Assembly: GCA_016946835.1 (NCBI GenBank)
Contig: JACVTC010000078.1
Span: forward strand, 756,001-820,000
DNA length: 64,000 nt
Direction: 5' to 3'
Source of the DNA: Neocallimastix lanati (nom. inval.)
Taxonomy: Eukaryota; Neocallimastigomycota; Neocallimastigomycetes; Neocallimastigales; Neocallimastigaceae
Made by a program: the position numbers and the translations under genes. Positions 1 through 19,762 of this stretch are shown piece by piece (the stretch's first letter is position 1; every line of letters starts with the position of its first letter). The notes beneath the pieces are model-generated. The model was given only the letters and a program-made list of their open reading frames with translations. It did not search any database and had not been told where the DNA came from.

Positions 1-180
1 TAAAATAATAAAATAATAATAAAATAATAATAATAAAATAATAAAATAATAATAAAATAATAATAAAATAATAATAAAATAATAAAATAATAATAAAATA
101 ATAAAATAATAATAAAATAATAATAATAATAATAATAAAATAATAATAAAATAATAATAAAATAATAATAAAATAATAAT
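1..180. repeat. TAA/TAAAA microsatellite
   Basis: Nearly uninterrupted mixture of TAA and TAAAA units running in from the left edge of the window. It is simple-sequence DNA with no coding content. Confidence 0.95.
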
Positions 181-1107
181 AGTATATTATGGAATAAAGT
201 TTTATAAATTTGTCGGATAATCCTCTTGAGTCTTAAACTATAATAAATGTTATTAATTATATTTATGTGTTTAATTATTATCAAATTAATTTTAAATTAA
301 TTGCATATATATATGTTTGTATTTTTAACAATGAATAAGCAAATAAATAACTAAATAACTAAATAAATAATAACAATATTAATAATAATTTATCCAAATA
401 AATAAATTTTATATATAAATGATAATTTAGGATTAATATTTTATTGATTAAAATATATTTTATGAAGTTTAATAAAGTTGATTGTATTATTCTATCGTTT
501 CTAAATATAATAAATGTCAGTAATTTATATTAGTATCCCTAATAATAATATTATATATTTTATACTATTTTATTTTATTTTATTTTATTTTTTTTTTTTA
601 ATTATATAGAAATTATGAATATGATTTTATTTTATTTTATTTTATTTTTTTTAATATTATATAGAAATTATGAATATGATAACTGAATTTTTACCATTTT
701 CCTTCTTTTTAATGAAAAAGATAGAAATAAATGATGCATCCATGTTTTTTTTTTTTCTTTAAAAAAGATTCTTATTTTCTTTTTATAAAAAATATTATAT
801 CATTTTTTTTTATATTCTAATTATTGACCAATTATTTTTTTTAAAAAAGTTATCGTTATAATTAAAATAATTAGCAAATTTTATTGTGTGTTATTAAATA
901 TTTATTTTAAATGAATTTTATTTATACTATTTTATATTTTATGGAAATTTTTAAATAAAATTTAAATTTTTTTTTTTTTTTTTTTTTTTATTTTTTAATG
1001 AAAAGAATCTAAGTATAAAATAATATAAAAAATTAGTAATGAAAAATAAAAAAAAAATTTTTAATGTAATACGGAGAATTATTTAATTTTAAGGTTCGTA
1101 TAAAATT

Positions 1108-1149
<42 letters not shown>

Positions 1150-1556
1150 GTAAAGGTATATATTAATAATATTAATTATTGAATTTTTTATTAAAATAAT
1201 TTTATCAGGAATATTTTTTTTTTACTTTTATTTTTTATTTTTTTTATTTTTATTTTTTTTTTTTTTTTAGTTTTTCTATCAATAATAATATATATATTTA
1301 TAATTTATTAATTTTTAATTAATTATAAAATAATAACAATTAATAATAATAATAATAATAATAATAAAATTAATTAAAAATTATATAAATTTATTAATAT
1401 AAAGCTCCATTAATAACTTATAGAACATATATATATGTCTATTTTTTAATTAATTCCAAATTAATTTTATTAATTATAATAATATAAAATATTACTAAGA
1501 AAAAGAAAAATAAAAAAAAAATCATCTCCTAATAATATTATATACATTGAGGAACA
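181..1556. other. Intergenic, upstream of the CFAP58-type gene
   Basis: AT-only stretch with long T-runs (for example 1110-1145) and no ORF. A 25-base block at 601-625 is repeated at 656-680, separated by TTTTA units. No recognisable promoter element stands out beyond T-rich tracts. Confidence 0.7.
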
Positions 1557-2060
1557 ATGGATTCCGAAAATAAACAGGAAGTTATTAGTAATGATGATTC
1601 ATCAGAAAAAGATATCTCATTAGTAGAAAATGATTCATCAGTAAAAGATAATTCATTGGTAGAAGATGATTCCTCGGTAAAAAATGATGTAATCGGTGAT
1701 ACTGAATTAGATAATAAAGTTAAAGAAACTGAAAATAATGATAGTCAAACAGAACAAAAACAAGAGGAGGAAGAAGGAGATGAAGTAGAGGAAGAAGGAG
1801 AATTCCCTGTTGCTCAAGAGGAAAAAAAAACTATTGTAAAAAAAATTCGTTTTGAGGATGAAGTTGAGAATGAAGATAATAATGATAATACTAAAGATAA
1901 TACTAAAGATAATATAAATGAAAAAACAACAACTGATAATAAAGATGTGACCAAAGAAAAACGTAATTTTTTTTTATTTATTTGTTAATTTTTTTTTATT
2001 TTTAATATAAAAATGTTATATTTATATATATATAAATCTTTTTTTTTTTTTATTTTTTAT

Positions 2061-2093
<33 letters not shown>

Positions 2094-2100
2094 TTTTTAT

Positions 2101-2136
<36 letters not shown>

Positions 2137-4919
2137 TTTTATTTTTCTTTAATGTATATTTTTTATTTTTTATTATTCTTTCTATTATTACTGTTACTAT
2201 TGTTAAAATAAATATTTAGATTAGATACTTTTTTTTTTATTTATTTATTTTTTTTATTTTTATTTTTATTTTTATTTTTTTTTTTTTAATTTTTAATTAT
2301 TATTATATCATAATTAATTTAATTTTAATTGTAATTATATCTATATTTATTTACAAAGAATTTAAAACAAAAATGGATGCTCTTCAAGAAACAGAAAATA
2401 AAATAGCAAAGGATTTGGAAGATTTTATTCATGAAAGAAAAAGTTTTGAACATTCATTTAAAATTATAGAACAAGAGTGTTTAGATTTTCTAAATAATGT
2501 TGGTGAATTTGAAGAATATCATAAATATATAACGGAATTTGAAAAATTAACAAAAATTATTCAAAAATCATTTAAAATGAATTCTAAACAATTTAAACAA
2601 TATATGGAGCTTTGTGATTCTTATATGGAAAATCAAAAAGTAATTCATGAAGCGATGAAGGAATCTCAAGAAAATCAGGAAATTATTCAGTCATTACAGA
2701 GTCAAATTAAGACAGCAGTGGAAACTATAGAAAATAATGAAGTTCGTGAAGAAATGGAAAAAGAAGAATTAAGAAAATTAAAACAAGAAATTTTAAATTT
2801 AAATACAACAATGAATCGAGGTGTTAGTTTAAATGTTAATCAAGAAAGAATTGTTAATGAACTTTTAAAAACAAAAGAACAGACTAATAAAGATTTAGAA
2901 GAGGAAATACAAGAAATTCAAGATGTTAGAAATGAAATTATTAACATAGCAGAAAATATTAAAGCATATGATATTCAGAGACAAGAAATTGAGCAAGAAA
3001 TATATTATTTGAAGGATAAAAATATTCAAAAAAAATTAGAAATAGATCTTGAGACCAAAACAAAGGAAAAAATTGAAAGAGATCTTCGAGAATTGAGAAC
3101 AACAGTATCAGCAAAGATACAAGAAGTTCATACTAAACATGAAGCCATTAAACGTACTAATGAAGAGAATGAAAGTTTAGTAGAAAGTATAGAAAATCAG
3201 AAAAATGAATTTGAAAAATTAAATAAGGAAAAGGAACAACTAACCTTACGAGTTCAAAAATTACAACAAGAATTTGAGGAACAATCAGCGATTACTAATA
3301 AGATTATTGGAGAGAATGAAGGATTGAAAAAAGAATTAAAAGAAAGAGAAGATAATATTACTAGAAATAAAAATGAAATTAAAAAAATCAGAATAGTCCA
3401 TAATCAATATAAGAAAAAGATTCAAAAATTAGAAGAACAGAAACAAGATGCCGATAATAAAAGAAGAGAAATGAAAGAAAGATTAACAGAAATTGAAATT
3501 GATAGGAAAAAGGAACAAAAATTTATTGATCATAGTAAACGTATTCTGGAGAATTTAGCTCGTGAAAACTTTATTTTAGAAACTAATATTGATAAAGTTG
3601 CTGGTCGTACTCAAAAATACTCACAATATATTTTAATTTGTGAACAATTACAGCATCATATAAAGATGCAAAAGCAACGATTTGTGATTGAAGCTTCCCA
3701 AATTTCATCAGATATAAAAGCTAAAAAAGCCGAAATTCAAAATATTTCAAATGATATTGTTAAAATTCAGGAAGAATGTGTTAAAACAGTTAAGACTATC
3801 AAACAGAAGGAATTAAAAATATATGAATACCAAAAGAAAGTAATAAATATAGAAAAAAAATTGAAAAGACAACAAAACTTATATGATGCATTACAAACAG
3901 ATAGAAATCTTCATAGTAAAAAATTAATTGGAGTTCAATCTGAAATTGGTGAAATGAAACAGAAATTAAAGATTATGAATTATCAAATATCTGGATATAA
4001 AGAAACTATTCTTTGTAAAGAAGATCTCTTAAAAACTGAGAAAGCAGATTATGAGAAGTTGAAAAAAGATACTGATCAAATTAATGAAGAAATTAAAAAT
4101 TTGAAACTTCAGAATGATATTGCCCAAACCTATATTAGAAATCAATTGACCGAGGAAGCTAAATTAAATAAATTTGTAAAAGAAGCAGAATTAGAAAAAT
4201 CTAGACAAGAAAATACATTATCAGTACTTGTAAGAGAACGTGATAATTTGAGTTCACAATGGATTAAACAGAATTCTGATTTACAAAAAGCATATAATAA
4301 TTTAGAGACAGTTCAATCTTCTATACTACGAGAGGAAGTTAAATATAATGAAAGAATGAAAGAAATACGTCTTCTTTATGAAGAAATTTGGTCATTGAAA
4401 CACCAAAGAAATATATTAAAGGCCAAAGTTTCTGATATTGATTTAATGAAAAATACTATTTATAGGTTAGAAAATCAACTTATTGAAGAAAAAACTCATG
4501 AAAAGGCATTAGAAGATGAATTAAAAAAACCAATAAATGTTCATCGTTGGAGACAATTAGAAGGAACTGGACCACAAGAATTAGAAATGCTGAAATTACA
4601 TCAAACATTGCAACAAAAACTTATGGAAAAAACAAAGTCAGAACAACAAAAAGATGAACAAATTCGTAAAGTAGAGAAAAAATACCTTCAATTGAAAATG
4701 ATTTTATCTAAAAAAATTGGATCAGAAGCAATGGAACAAATTGCAGAATATAATCAAATTTTAAATGATAAAAAATCTAATTTAAAACAAATTGAAACGG
4801 TAAAAATTAATAATAATTAAATAATTTTGTTTCTATTATATATATATATATATATATATAATAATTATGTTTTCAATTAAATAATAATAACAATATGTAT
4901 GAAAAAAAAAAAAAATATA

Positions 4920-4953
<34 letters not shown>

Positions 4954-5168
4954 TTTTTCATACATATTGTTATTATTATTATTTAATTGAAAACATAATT
5001 ATTAATAGATAATCATATATTAATATAATTAATATTATATAAATTTTTTAGGAATTGGAAATGTACCAAAATCAATCGAAAGAATATAAATATATAATAA
5101 CTGAATTAGATGAGAGGATAAATTCCATAAAGAATGACTATATAAAAAATGCAGTTAAAACTAAGTAG
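1557..5168 (+). CDS. CFAP58: CFAP58-like axonemal coiled-coil protein (3 exons)
   Basis: Exons 1557-1962, 2359-4799 and 5052-5168 join in phase (GT at 1963 and 4800, AG ending 2358 and 5051) to give 987 residues; animal CFAP58 is about 870. Residues 1 to about 140 are an acidic Ser/Asp/Glu-rich head. The rest is almost continuous coiled coil. Family-typical blocks are NLYDALQTDRNLHSKKLIG near residue 643, PINVHRWRQLE near 860, and ELEMYQNQSKEYKY in the last exon. CFAP58 is a cilia- and flagella-associated protein required for axoneme assembly or stability in sperm and algae. The head exon is assigned only because the splice phase fits; translation could instead start at 2373 (MDALQ). The protein implies a flagellate zoospore stage. 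Confidence 0.87.
4859..5004. repeat. Long foldback (inverted repeat) inside intron 2 of the CFAP58-like gene
   Basis: The left arm 4859-4901 is repeated as its reverse complement at 4959-5004; the right arm has one extra ATT unit. The arms continue into an A-run (from 4902) and a matching T-run (to 4958), with a short AT core. The transcript could form a hairpin of about 60 bp taking up most of the 252-base intron. Confidence 0.9.
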
Positions 5169-7035
5169 CTGATTTCCATTTAAAATTTAAATACAAATTT
5201 ATATTTATTAATTTTTATATATTGATAAATATTTAATATTTAATAGATATATATTAAATATTAAATAAAATTTATAGAGAAAGTATTAAATAAATTCTAT
5301 TAATTTATTATTTTTATTATTAATATTTTTTTTTTTTAATTTTTTTTTTTTTAATTTATATTTTATTATATTTATAATTTTTAAGAATATATATACGTAA
5401 ATTATTTTTAATTTTGTCAATTTTTATATATTTTTTTTAAGCTATTTTTTAATAAATAAATTAAAATAAATAATATATTTAATTTAAATTTCTAATCATC
5501 TATTTTCTAATTTTTTTTTTTTTTTTTTTTAGTTATTTAATTAAATTTAAATTTTTATAATTAAAGTTAATTATTATTATTATTTTTTTTTTTTTGATCT
5601 TTTGAAAAGATGTATAAATTTAAATATTTAAATATTTTATTATATTAAATAAAATTTATAATTATCCACTATAAAATTAAAAAATTTAAATTATAAATAA
5701 TATTATAATTTTAATGATAATTAAAATAGTTAAGTTGCTGATATATTGAAATTAATATATAAAATTTAAGATTTTATTAAATTTCAATTTTTAGTATTTT
5801 CTAATTCACTAACAACAAAAAATAGTATTAGTCATTTTTCATATCATGAATATTGAACTATGGCTAATGAATATTAAACTATTTTAATATATCAATATAA
5901 TTTTTTTTTTGTTTCAATTTATTAAATATTTTAATTATATTTCTATATTATAGGTATATTTATGAAACAATAATCTTTAAAAAAAAATTTCAAAATTTTT
6001 TTTTTTTTTTTTTTTAATTTTTGAAAAATTATATAATAATCAAGTGTAAATACAATAGTGACAAAGAAAAAAAAGATTAACATAATATAATATTATAAAT
6101 ATTAATAATTTTAATATATTTTTTATAATAATTTTATTGATTTTAAATACATTTTTTTTTTTCATATTTTTATTTTATAAACTTTATTTTTTAGTAAAGA
6201 ACTTTATTTTTTATATTTATAAAATTTTATTTTTAATAAATTTATTTAATTCAAAATAAAATCATTAATATATATATTCTTTAAATTAATAATTAAATTA
6301 TTAACAATTAATTATATTTTATGAAACAATAACCTAAAAAAAAAAAGAATTCTTATTTTTTTAATATAATTTTTTAAAATTATATACATATAAAGTGTAA
6401 AAATATATAATAATGACAAAGAAAATAAAAATAATATATTTCAAATATTATTTATATTTTTTATTATAATTTTTTTTTGTTAAAATGAATATCATAATAT
6501 CATATAATAATGGAATATATAAAACTTTTTTTAGTTGTCTAATATTTAATATTAATTAATAATTTAAGTTTTATATATATTTTATATATTATATATATAA
6601 TATATATCTATAATTATTTGTTATTTAAGACTTAATATATTTATGAATGTTATGTAAATTTGCACTTTTTTTTTTTTTTTTTAATAATTTTATAATATAA
6701 TATATGAAGAGACTATCTCTTTTTTATTGAGTCTCCATTTCTCCATAGATAAATAGTGTGATTTTAATAATAAGGTTATTAATATATTGATTTGTTTCAA
6801 TTAAATTAGATTAAGTTTTTTGCTAGTTTTTAATAGAACTTTTTTATTTATTTATTTATTTTTTTTATTTTTATTTTTTTTTTTTTTTAAAGATAAATGA
6901 TATATATATATAAATTACTATAATTGTCATATGAAAAAAAAAAAAAAAAGAGATAATAATGCAATATATTGAAATCTTACATATGGTCTAGTTTTGTTAA
7001 ATTAATCAAAAGTATATTATAATTTTAATATATCC
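5169..7035. other. Intergenic, with a degenerate direct repeat
   Basis: AT-rich with no ORF. Two related blocks at 5961-6070 and 6320-6430 share TATGAAACAATAA, AAGTGTAAA and ATGACAAAGAAAA in the same order and spacing. They look like two old copies of one unidentified repeat. Confidence 0.6.
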
Positions 7036-13097
<6,062 letters not shown>

Positions 13098-15385
13098 ATG
13101 CAAGTGGAGAAGGCTAGAAATTTGAAACAAGATAATTTGCTAAAGGCGAGAAATTTACAAAATGCCAACTCAAATACAAAAACATCGTTAATTACACAAA
13201 CATATTCCCAAAGGTCAGTTATGAATGTATTTGAAAAATATCAGCATGATCGGTTAACATTTGTTCAAGCAGTAGCTGATCTTGCCTCAAGAGAAACAAA
13301 TATTCAAGCATTGCAATCAATGGATGTCATTACTCTTCTTAAACCATTGTTATTAGATTCTGTTCCAGGAGTTCAACAAGCGGCTGCATTGGCTCTCGGT
13401 AGATTAGCAAATTATAGTAGGGAAATGGCTTATAATATGGTTAACAATGATATTTTATCCCAACTTATTTATTCAATAAGTGAAAAGAATGTAATTATTA
13501 TAATTATTTTTTTTATAAATGAAATATTATTGTTTTTATTATTACTGTTAATATATATCAAAAAATATTTTTATTAATTAATTATTATTTTTTTTTTTCA
13601 ATGATTATTTATGCATTTATTAATATATATATATATTAATACATATTGTTTACTATTAATTTTAATATTAGCATTTTTATAAAAAAGCAAGCTGCTTTTT
13701 ATTAAGAGCAATTTCTAAACATAATGCAGAACTTGCAACTGCCGTAACAAATTCAGGTGCCGTTAATGCATTAGTAGCATGTCTTGAAGATTTTGACCCA
13801 GGAGTTAAAGAAGCAGCTGCATGGGCAATTGGTTATATTGCTAGACATAATGAAGGTAATTTTTTTTTTTTTTTTTTATTATGATAATTATATATATTTT
13901 AATATATATTAAATTATTCTTATTCTTATTCTTATTATTATTATTATTATATAATGATATAAACAGAACTTGCACAAGTTGTTGTTGATGCTGGTTCTAT
14001 TCCATTATTAGTATTATGTGTTCAAGAACCTGAAATTTCATTAAAGAGAATTGCTATTTCTGCTTTAGCTGATATTTCCAAACATTCACCGGAGGTAAGT
14101 ACATAAATATATTATTTTTTAAATTTGAAATGAAATTTAATACTAAATTAATTTAATTATTTATATAATCAAATTTCAATGAACTTAATTAAATAATTTA
14201 ATACAAAATAATAAAATCGAAAAATTAAATTATAAATATAAAAAATTATATTATATTTTAATTAAAATAAATTTAAATATTAAAAAAAAAAAAAAAAAAT
14301 AAATAAAAGATGGCTCAAGCAGTTGTTGATGCTGATACAATTCACTTTATTACGATGTATATTACTCAGTTAGATAACAAACTTCAACGTCAAATCTGTT
14401 CATGCTTAGCTCATATTGCAAAGCATAATATAGATCTTGCCGAATCTGTTGTTGATATGGATATTTTACCAAATATATTTATATGTATGAAGAGTCCAGA
14501 TCCATATGTAAGAAAGAATGCTGCATCATTAATTTGCGAATTAACGAAACATTCTCCAGATGTAAATATTAATATATTTAAATATGATAATTTATTTATT
14601 ATTATTTTTCTTTTTAATTTTCATTTAATTTTTCTTTCAATTAAATATCTTTTAAAAAAATATTATTACTAAATGTTTTATTAATAACATTAATATTATT
14701 AAAAGTTGGCCCAATTAATTGTTAATTCAGGAGGTATTGTTCCAATTGTCGAATATTTGAAAGAATCATCAGGTAATGCTAGAATGCCAGCTCTTATGGC
14801 TTTAGGTTATATTTCAGCATTTTCTGAAACTTTGGCTATGTCTGTTATTTTGGCTAAAGCTGTACCAATATTAGCTATTGCATTAGATGAAGAAGTAGAA
14901 GAACATTTATTGGTAAAATTTTAATTATAAATATTTAAATTTTAAATATTTTTAATTTAATAATATTTCTAATTATTTATAAATATAAATATAAATTATG
15001 TTTAAAATTAATACATATTAATAAAAAAAAAATTAGGCTGCATGTTCATGGGCTATTGGACAAATTAGTCGTCATAGTCCCGATCATGCAAAGATTGTTG
15101 CAGATAATGGAATTCTTATTAAATTATTATGCATTATTAAAGCCACTATTAATGAAAATACTAATTCAGATCTATTTGTTAAGGTAAAATAAGATAAAAT
15201 AGATAGTTTATCTTATTTTTTTTTTAACATTTAGTTACTAAAATTTATAATATTTATCTATCTATTTATTTATTCTAAATTTATTATATTATATTTATTA
15301 AAATAATGAATAATATAATAAAAATAAATAATTATATATGTATTAATATTAATAAAAATAATAAATAAATAATATTAATGATATA

Positions 15386-15460
<75 letters not shown>

Positions 15461-16259
15461 TTAGACTAAACGTGCAATGAAAGCTATTATATTAAAGATA
15501 TTGAATATTGAATTACTAGATCCTTTATTAGAAGTAGATACGCCATATTGTGTATTAAAACACCTTATTGCTCAATATGCTAAGCTTTTACCATATGATA
15601 TTGCTTCAAGAAGAGCTTTTGTTATAAGTTCTGGATTAGCAAAAATACAACAAATTGCTATGAAATACGCACCACAATTAATATCTGCTGATTTAGCATC
15701 AAATAATAAAACAAAAACAAATGAAGAAGACAGTCACCACAATGATGAAAATGCTTCTCTAAACAATTCTAAGTTAGCAGAAGCCATTAGAACAATTAAT
15801 TCATGCTATCCAGAAGAGATTGTTCATTATTACTCTCCTGGCTATTCTACATTATTATTAGAAAAATTAAATAACTTTAAATATGATGGTACTCAAAAAG
15901 ATGAAAATAATTATGAAGAAATTTCCGGAATGACAGTACAAAATGAACAAAATGATAATAATGAAAGTCCAAATTCTAGTAATTATAATAATAATATGAA
16001 TACAGATGCTAATGAACCAACTGCAAATGAATCAGGTGCTAATGAACAAATTATTAATGATCCAGTTGTTAACGAATCAACTGCAAACGAAACAGCTGAT
16101 AATGAAGTAAGTGGTGAACCAGCTACTAATGAAACAACTGTAAATGAATCAAATGGCAATGAAACTAGTGGTAATGAAATAACAACTAATGAAACGGGTG
16201 GTAATAATGAAAATATAAATAATGATGAAACTATAAATCACCAGGATTCATCTGAATAA
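13098..16259 (+). CDS. SPAG6: SPAG6/PF16 central-pair armadillo-repeat protein (7 exons)
   Basis: Exons 13098-13490, 13672-13855, 13967-14094, 14310-14561, 14706-14912, 15037-15183 and 15465-16259 all join in phase with GT/AG borders, giving 701 residues (human SPAG6 is 509). Armadillo repeats fill residues 38 to about 555. Telling blocks are AALALGRLANYSREMA, CLEDFDPGVKEAAAWA, AACSWAIGQISRHSPDHA and INSCYPEEIVHYYSPGYS. The protein sits on the C1 microtubule of the axonemal central pair and is needed for flagellar motility. Unlike animal orthologues it has about 37 extra N-terminal residues and a tail of about 120 residues rich in Asn, Glu and Thr with degenerate TANE/TNE units. Confidence 0.95.
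15186..15219 (+). other. Perfect 13-bp hairpin just after the exon 6 donor of SPAG6
   Basis: AAAATAAGATAAA (15186-15198) and its exact complement (15207-15219) flank an 8-base loop, beginning directly after the GT donor at 15184-15185. It could mask or stabilise the splice donor in the transcript. Confidence 0.7.
15385..15460. repeat. (TTA)n microsatellite in intron 6 of SPAG6
   Basis: About 25 TTA units lie directly upstream of the acceptor at 15463-15464 and may serve as its pyrimidine-rich tract. Confidence 0.95.
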
Positions 16260-16516
16260 TGAACTAATAATATCTAATAATATTAAATATATATATATAT
16301 ATTATTTTTTTTTATAAAAGAAATTATTAAAATTCAAATTAAATAACAATTTAATATAAAGATTACTATTATACATTTAATTAATTCGATAAATAATAAA
16401 ATTTAAAATATTTTTTTTTTTTTTTTTTTTTTCATTTATTATTTTTTTTTTTTACAATTAATAATTATTAATTTTATATGACATAAACATTTTTCATATT
16501 ATTAGTAATATAGATT

Positions 16517-16559
<43 letters not shown>

Positions 16560-16879
16560 TAAAGTCAATATTTTATTTTTATAAATAAGATTTTTATATT
16601 TTTATACATAATTTTAAAATTTTTTAATATTTTTAATTTTTGATATTCATTGTTTAATTTTTATAATTTGACTTAATTATCAATGTATATACTATATCAT
16701 TTTTAATAAATTAATAAATAGTAATTTATACAATAATAATATTTTTTTTTGTCAAACTTTAACTTTATTATCAATTTTCATAAAAAAAAAAAAAAAAAAA
16801 ATTATCTAATTAACGACCATAGAAAATTATTTCTTAATTTAATTTTTGAGATAATTTTAAGGCGAAAATAGTTGTATCG
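16260..16879. other. Intergenic, 3' side of SPAG6
   Basis: T-runs (for example 16520-16558) and AT sequence; no gene or structured element was seen. Confidence 0.7.
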
Positions 16880-17575
16880 TTACTAATATTGTAGTGAATA
16901 TGCCAAATGGTGAAAATTGTGTTAATATTAGTAATTTTCTGAATAATGAGTGTGTAAATATATATGTGATGTGATACTGAATATATAATTTCCTTCTTGG
17001 TAGAAGAGATGCAGACATTATTGATTTAGATTATAAAAAGGAATGGGATAATTTGTTTAATAACCAAATCATTTCTGGTGATTATTCTAAAACATCATTT
17101 TTGGCGCGATATGTGGCTCTTTTTATAGAAATTAAGCCTAGGGCTAGTACTCGACAAGAGTCTGTATAAGCGCAAGCTAATCAGGAGCGCCAACCCTGAA
17201 AATTCAGTAAGATAGGCCAATAGGCCAACTGGGCCAATGCCTCTGAAGGAGAAGACAAGGAGAAGACAATATTTTCTTTCAGATTATCAATACAAACCCT
17301 AGTCTGGAATAATAATTCTACAAAGATATTATAATCTTGAAGTGAGATTCCTTACATAAGGAATTTTTTTCGAATTAATTTGTACACTTTATTTTGAATA
17401 CTATTTTTGTTTTACATAATCATTTAAAAATTATTATGTTTTTTTCCGAATTAATTTATATACTTTATTTTGAATATTATTTTTATTTTGCATTATTATT
17501 TAAAAAATTATTATGTTCAATTTGGACAAATATTTATTTTTTTTTAGTAATTTTTGCTTTTTTTTTTTTAAAAAA
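16880..17575 (+). mobile_element. LINE fragment, 3' part, decayed (family A)
   Basis: A GC-richer island whose sequence recurs, reverse-complemented, at 47490-48060, where it lies downstream of a LINE reverse transcriptase. Shared conceptual peptide blocks are NNECVNIY, RRDADIIDLDYKKEW and NQIISGDYSKT. Several stops and frameshifts interrupt it. The shared 3' UTR ends near ATTATGTTCAATTTGGACAA followed by a T-run. The conserved C-terminal segment is not one I recognise from named domains. Confidence 0.75.
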
Positions 17576-17759
17576 TATATATGTACTTAATAAATGAATT
17601 AATAAAGTTTAAGTTCGCAATAATTGCGAATATAAATATATATACATGTATAATTTTAATTTAAATTTTAATAATATTAATAAAAAAAATTATAAAACAT
17701 ATAATAATAGTTTATTATTTAGTTTATTCACAAAATTTAATATTAATATTTATGAATAT

Positions 17760-18140
17760 TAAATATCGGTTCAGAGGAAAGAAGGCGTTTTATTAATAAC
17801 ATCTTTTAATATCTTCAAAAGTCTTCTTTCTTGATTTTATATTTTGTGGGGCTTATGGAATTCCTTACTAATGTCATGCCTATTGTGATTGGTGATTTTT
17901 ACACAATGATTAATTTGTATACCATTTGACCTATCGTTGCTAGGAGGGTCGATGTCGAAACAATAAGGCGAAGAAGAAATTCTGATACAGATTCAAATGA
18001 TAATTTTTATCCACATGGTGTTATCGTCTGTGAATGAGAAGAGTTAGAGGCCATTTTGTCCTTGAAACTCATAACGTATCCTTTTAACATTATTCATGTA
18101 TTTTTTCTTGATCAATAAAATAAAGTTTATTCCTATTCTA
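17760..18140 (+). mobile_element. LINE 3' end, decayed (family B)
   Basis: A mixed-composition island ending in an AATAAAGTTTATTCCTATTC-like terminus. Its GTTAGAGGC-containing stretch at 17999-18060 matches 49800-49855 on the other strand, where the same kind of sequence ends in a long A-tail. It is read as a 5'-truncated, mutated retroposon. Confidence 0.6.
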
Positions 18141-18941
18141 AAAATTATATATATATATTTAAAATTTTTTCATTATTATTCATATTTTTTAATATGAAAA
18201 ATAATAATAGAAATATCGATTTTATATCATTAATAATGTTAATGTTAAATAATGGCATAATTGTGATAATTACATTTAATTAAAAATAATATCTATAAAT
18301 TATATATAAAACTTATTCAAATTATTTTAATATTTATATCATTAAAACAATTTAAATAAATTTAAAATTTTAAATTATATATATATATATAATGAAACAT
18401 TAAGAAACTAAACAATTTAGGATATAATATAAAATTTTTACATATACCGTTTTTATTTTTGATTATATAGGGAAATTATAAAAAAAAAAGTTATATTAAA
18501 TTAACAATGGCGGCATTAAACAAAATATAATAAATCTTTGTTAATTTAGTAAATTTTTATTTTAATTAAAAATACTTTATATTATATATTCTTATAAAAT
18601 CTAAAGTTAAATATTTAATATTAAGATAGAAATTGGTAATATAGAATTATTATATAATTATAATTTTTATTAAAGTTTTAAAAAAATGAAAAGATTTACA
18701 TATCTTATTTTTATAATGCAATATGTTTTTTATAAAATTTTATATTCATTAACTATCTAAGTATCTATATATCTTTTATAAAGTAAAAATGAATAAAATA
18801 ATTATTTTAAATAATTATTTATTTCAAATATAAGTTTTAGTATGCTATGTACAATATATAAATATAATAATAAATTATAAATAAAGACGATATTTTAAAT
18901 TTTTTCTGTAAAAAAGAATAATTAATTTAATTATCATTATT

Positions 18942-18983
<42 letters not shown>

Positions 18984-19723
18984 TTTTAATTTGATATATT
19001 TATAGAAATTATTATTAATTATCATTTTATAAATATTAATGAGTATTTTTTTGATAGTTATCTTAAAAAAAAAAAAAATAGTATTAAAATATGCATTTTT
19101 GAAATGAAAAATATATATTTAATAATAAAAGTTTAAATTTATTATTATTATTTTAATTATGTAAAAGAACTTTATATAATTTTTATATTTTATTAAAAAT
19201 TTATTAATAAATTTATCTTTAAATGATTAAAATATTATACAATTATTGTTTCTTTCTATTACTGTTAATTAATTTAGCTTTTTTTTTATCCATGTAAAGT
19301 TGTACAAAAATTTAATGTATTAAATTTTTAAAATATATAGAAATTAGAAATAATTTAATTTAAAAATAGAGGTTAAAATTATTTATATATATGTATAACG
19401 TATAGAAAGCTAATAAAAAAAAATTTAATCATAAAAAAAAAGTTTATTTTTTATCCAATAATTATTTATATATATGTATAACGTATAGAAAGTTAATAGA
19501 AAAAGGTTAATCATAAAAAAAAAAGTTTAACTCAACGAATGAGTTTATTATTTAATAATTTCTGTAATAATATATAGCTTAATTTGACTTTATTACTTTT
19601 ATCCTAATCCTCATTCTTATTGTTAATATTAAATCTATTAATAATTATAATAGTAATTATACTTTTTTTTTTTTTTTTTTGTGAAAACAACAACAACAAT
19701 AATAATAATAATGATAACTTGCT

Positions 19724-19762
<39 letters not shown>

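Noticed and set aside
2013-2219. Phe/Tyr-rich plus-strand ORF
   Set aside because: Reading through T-runs inside intron 1 of the CFAP58-like gene.
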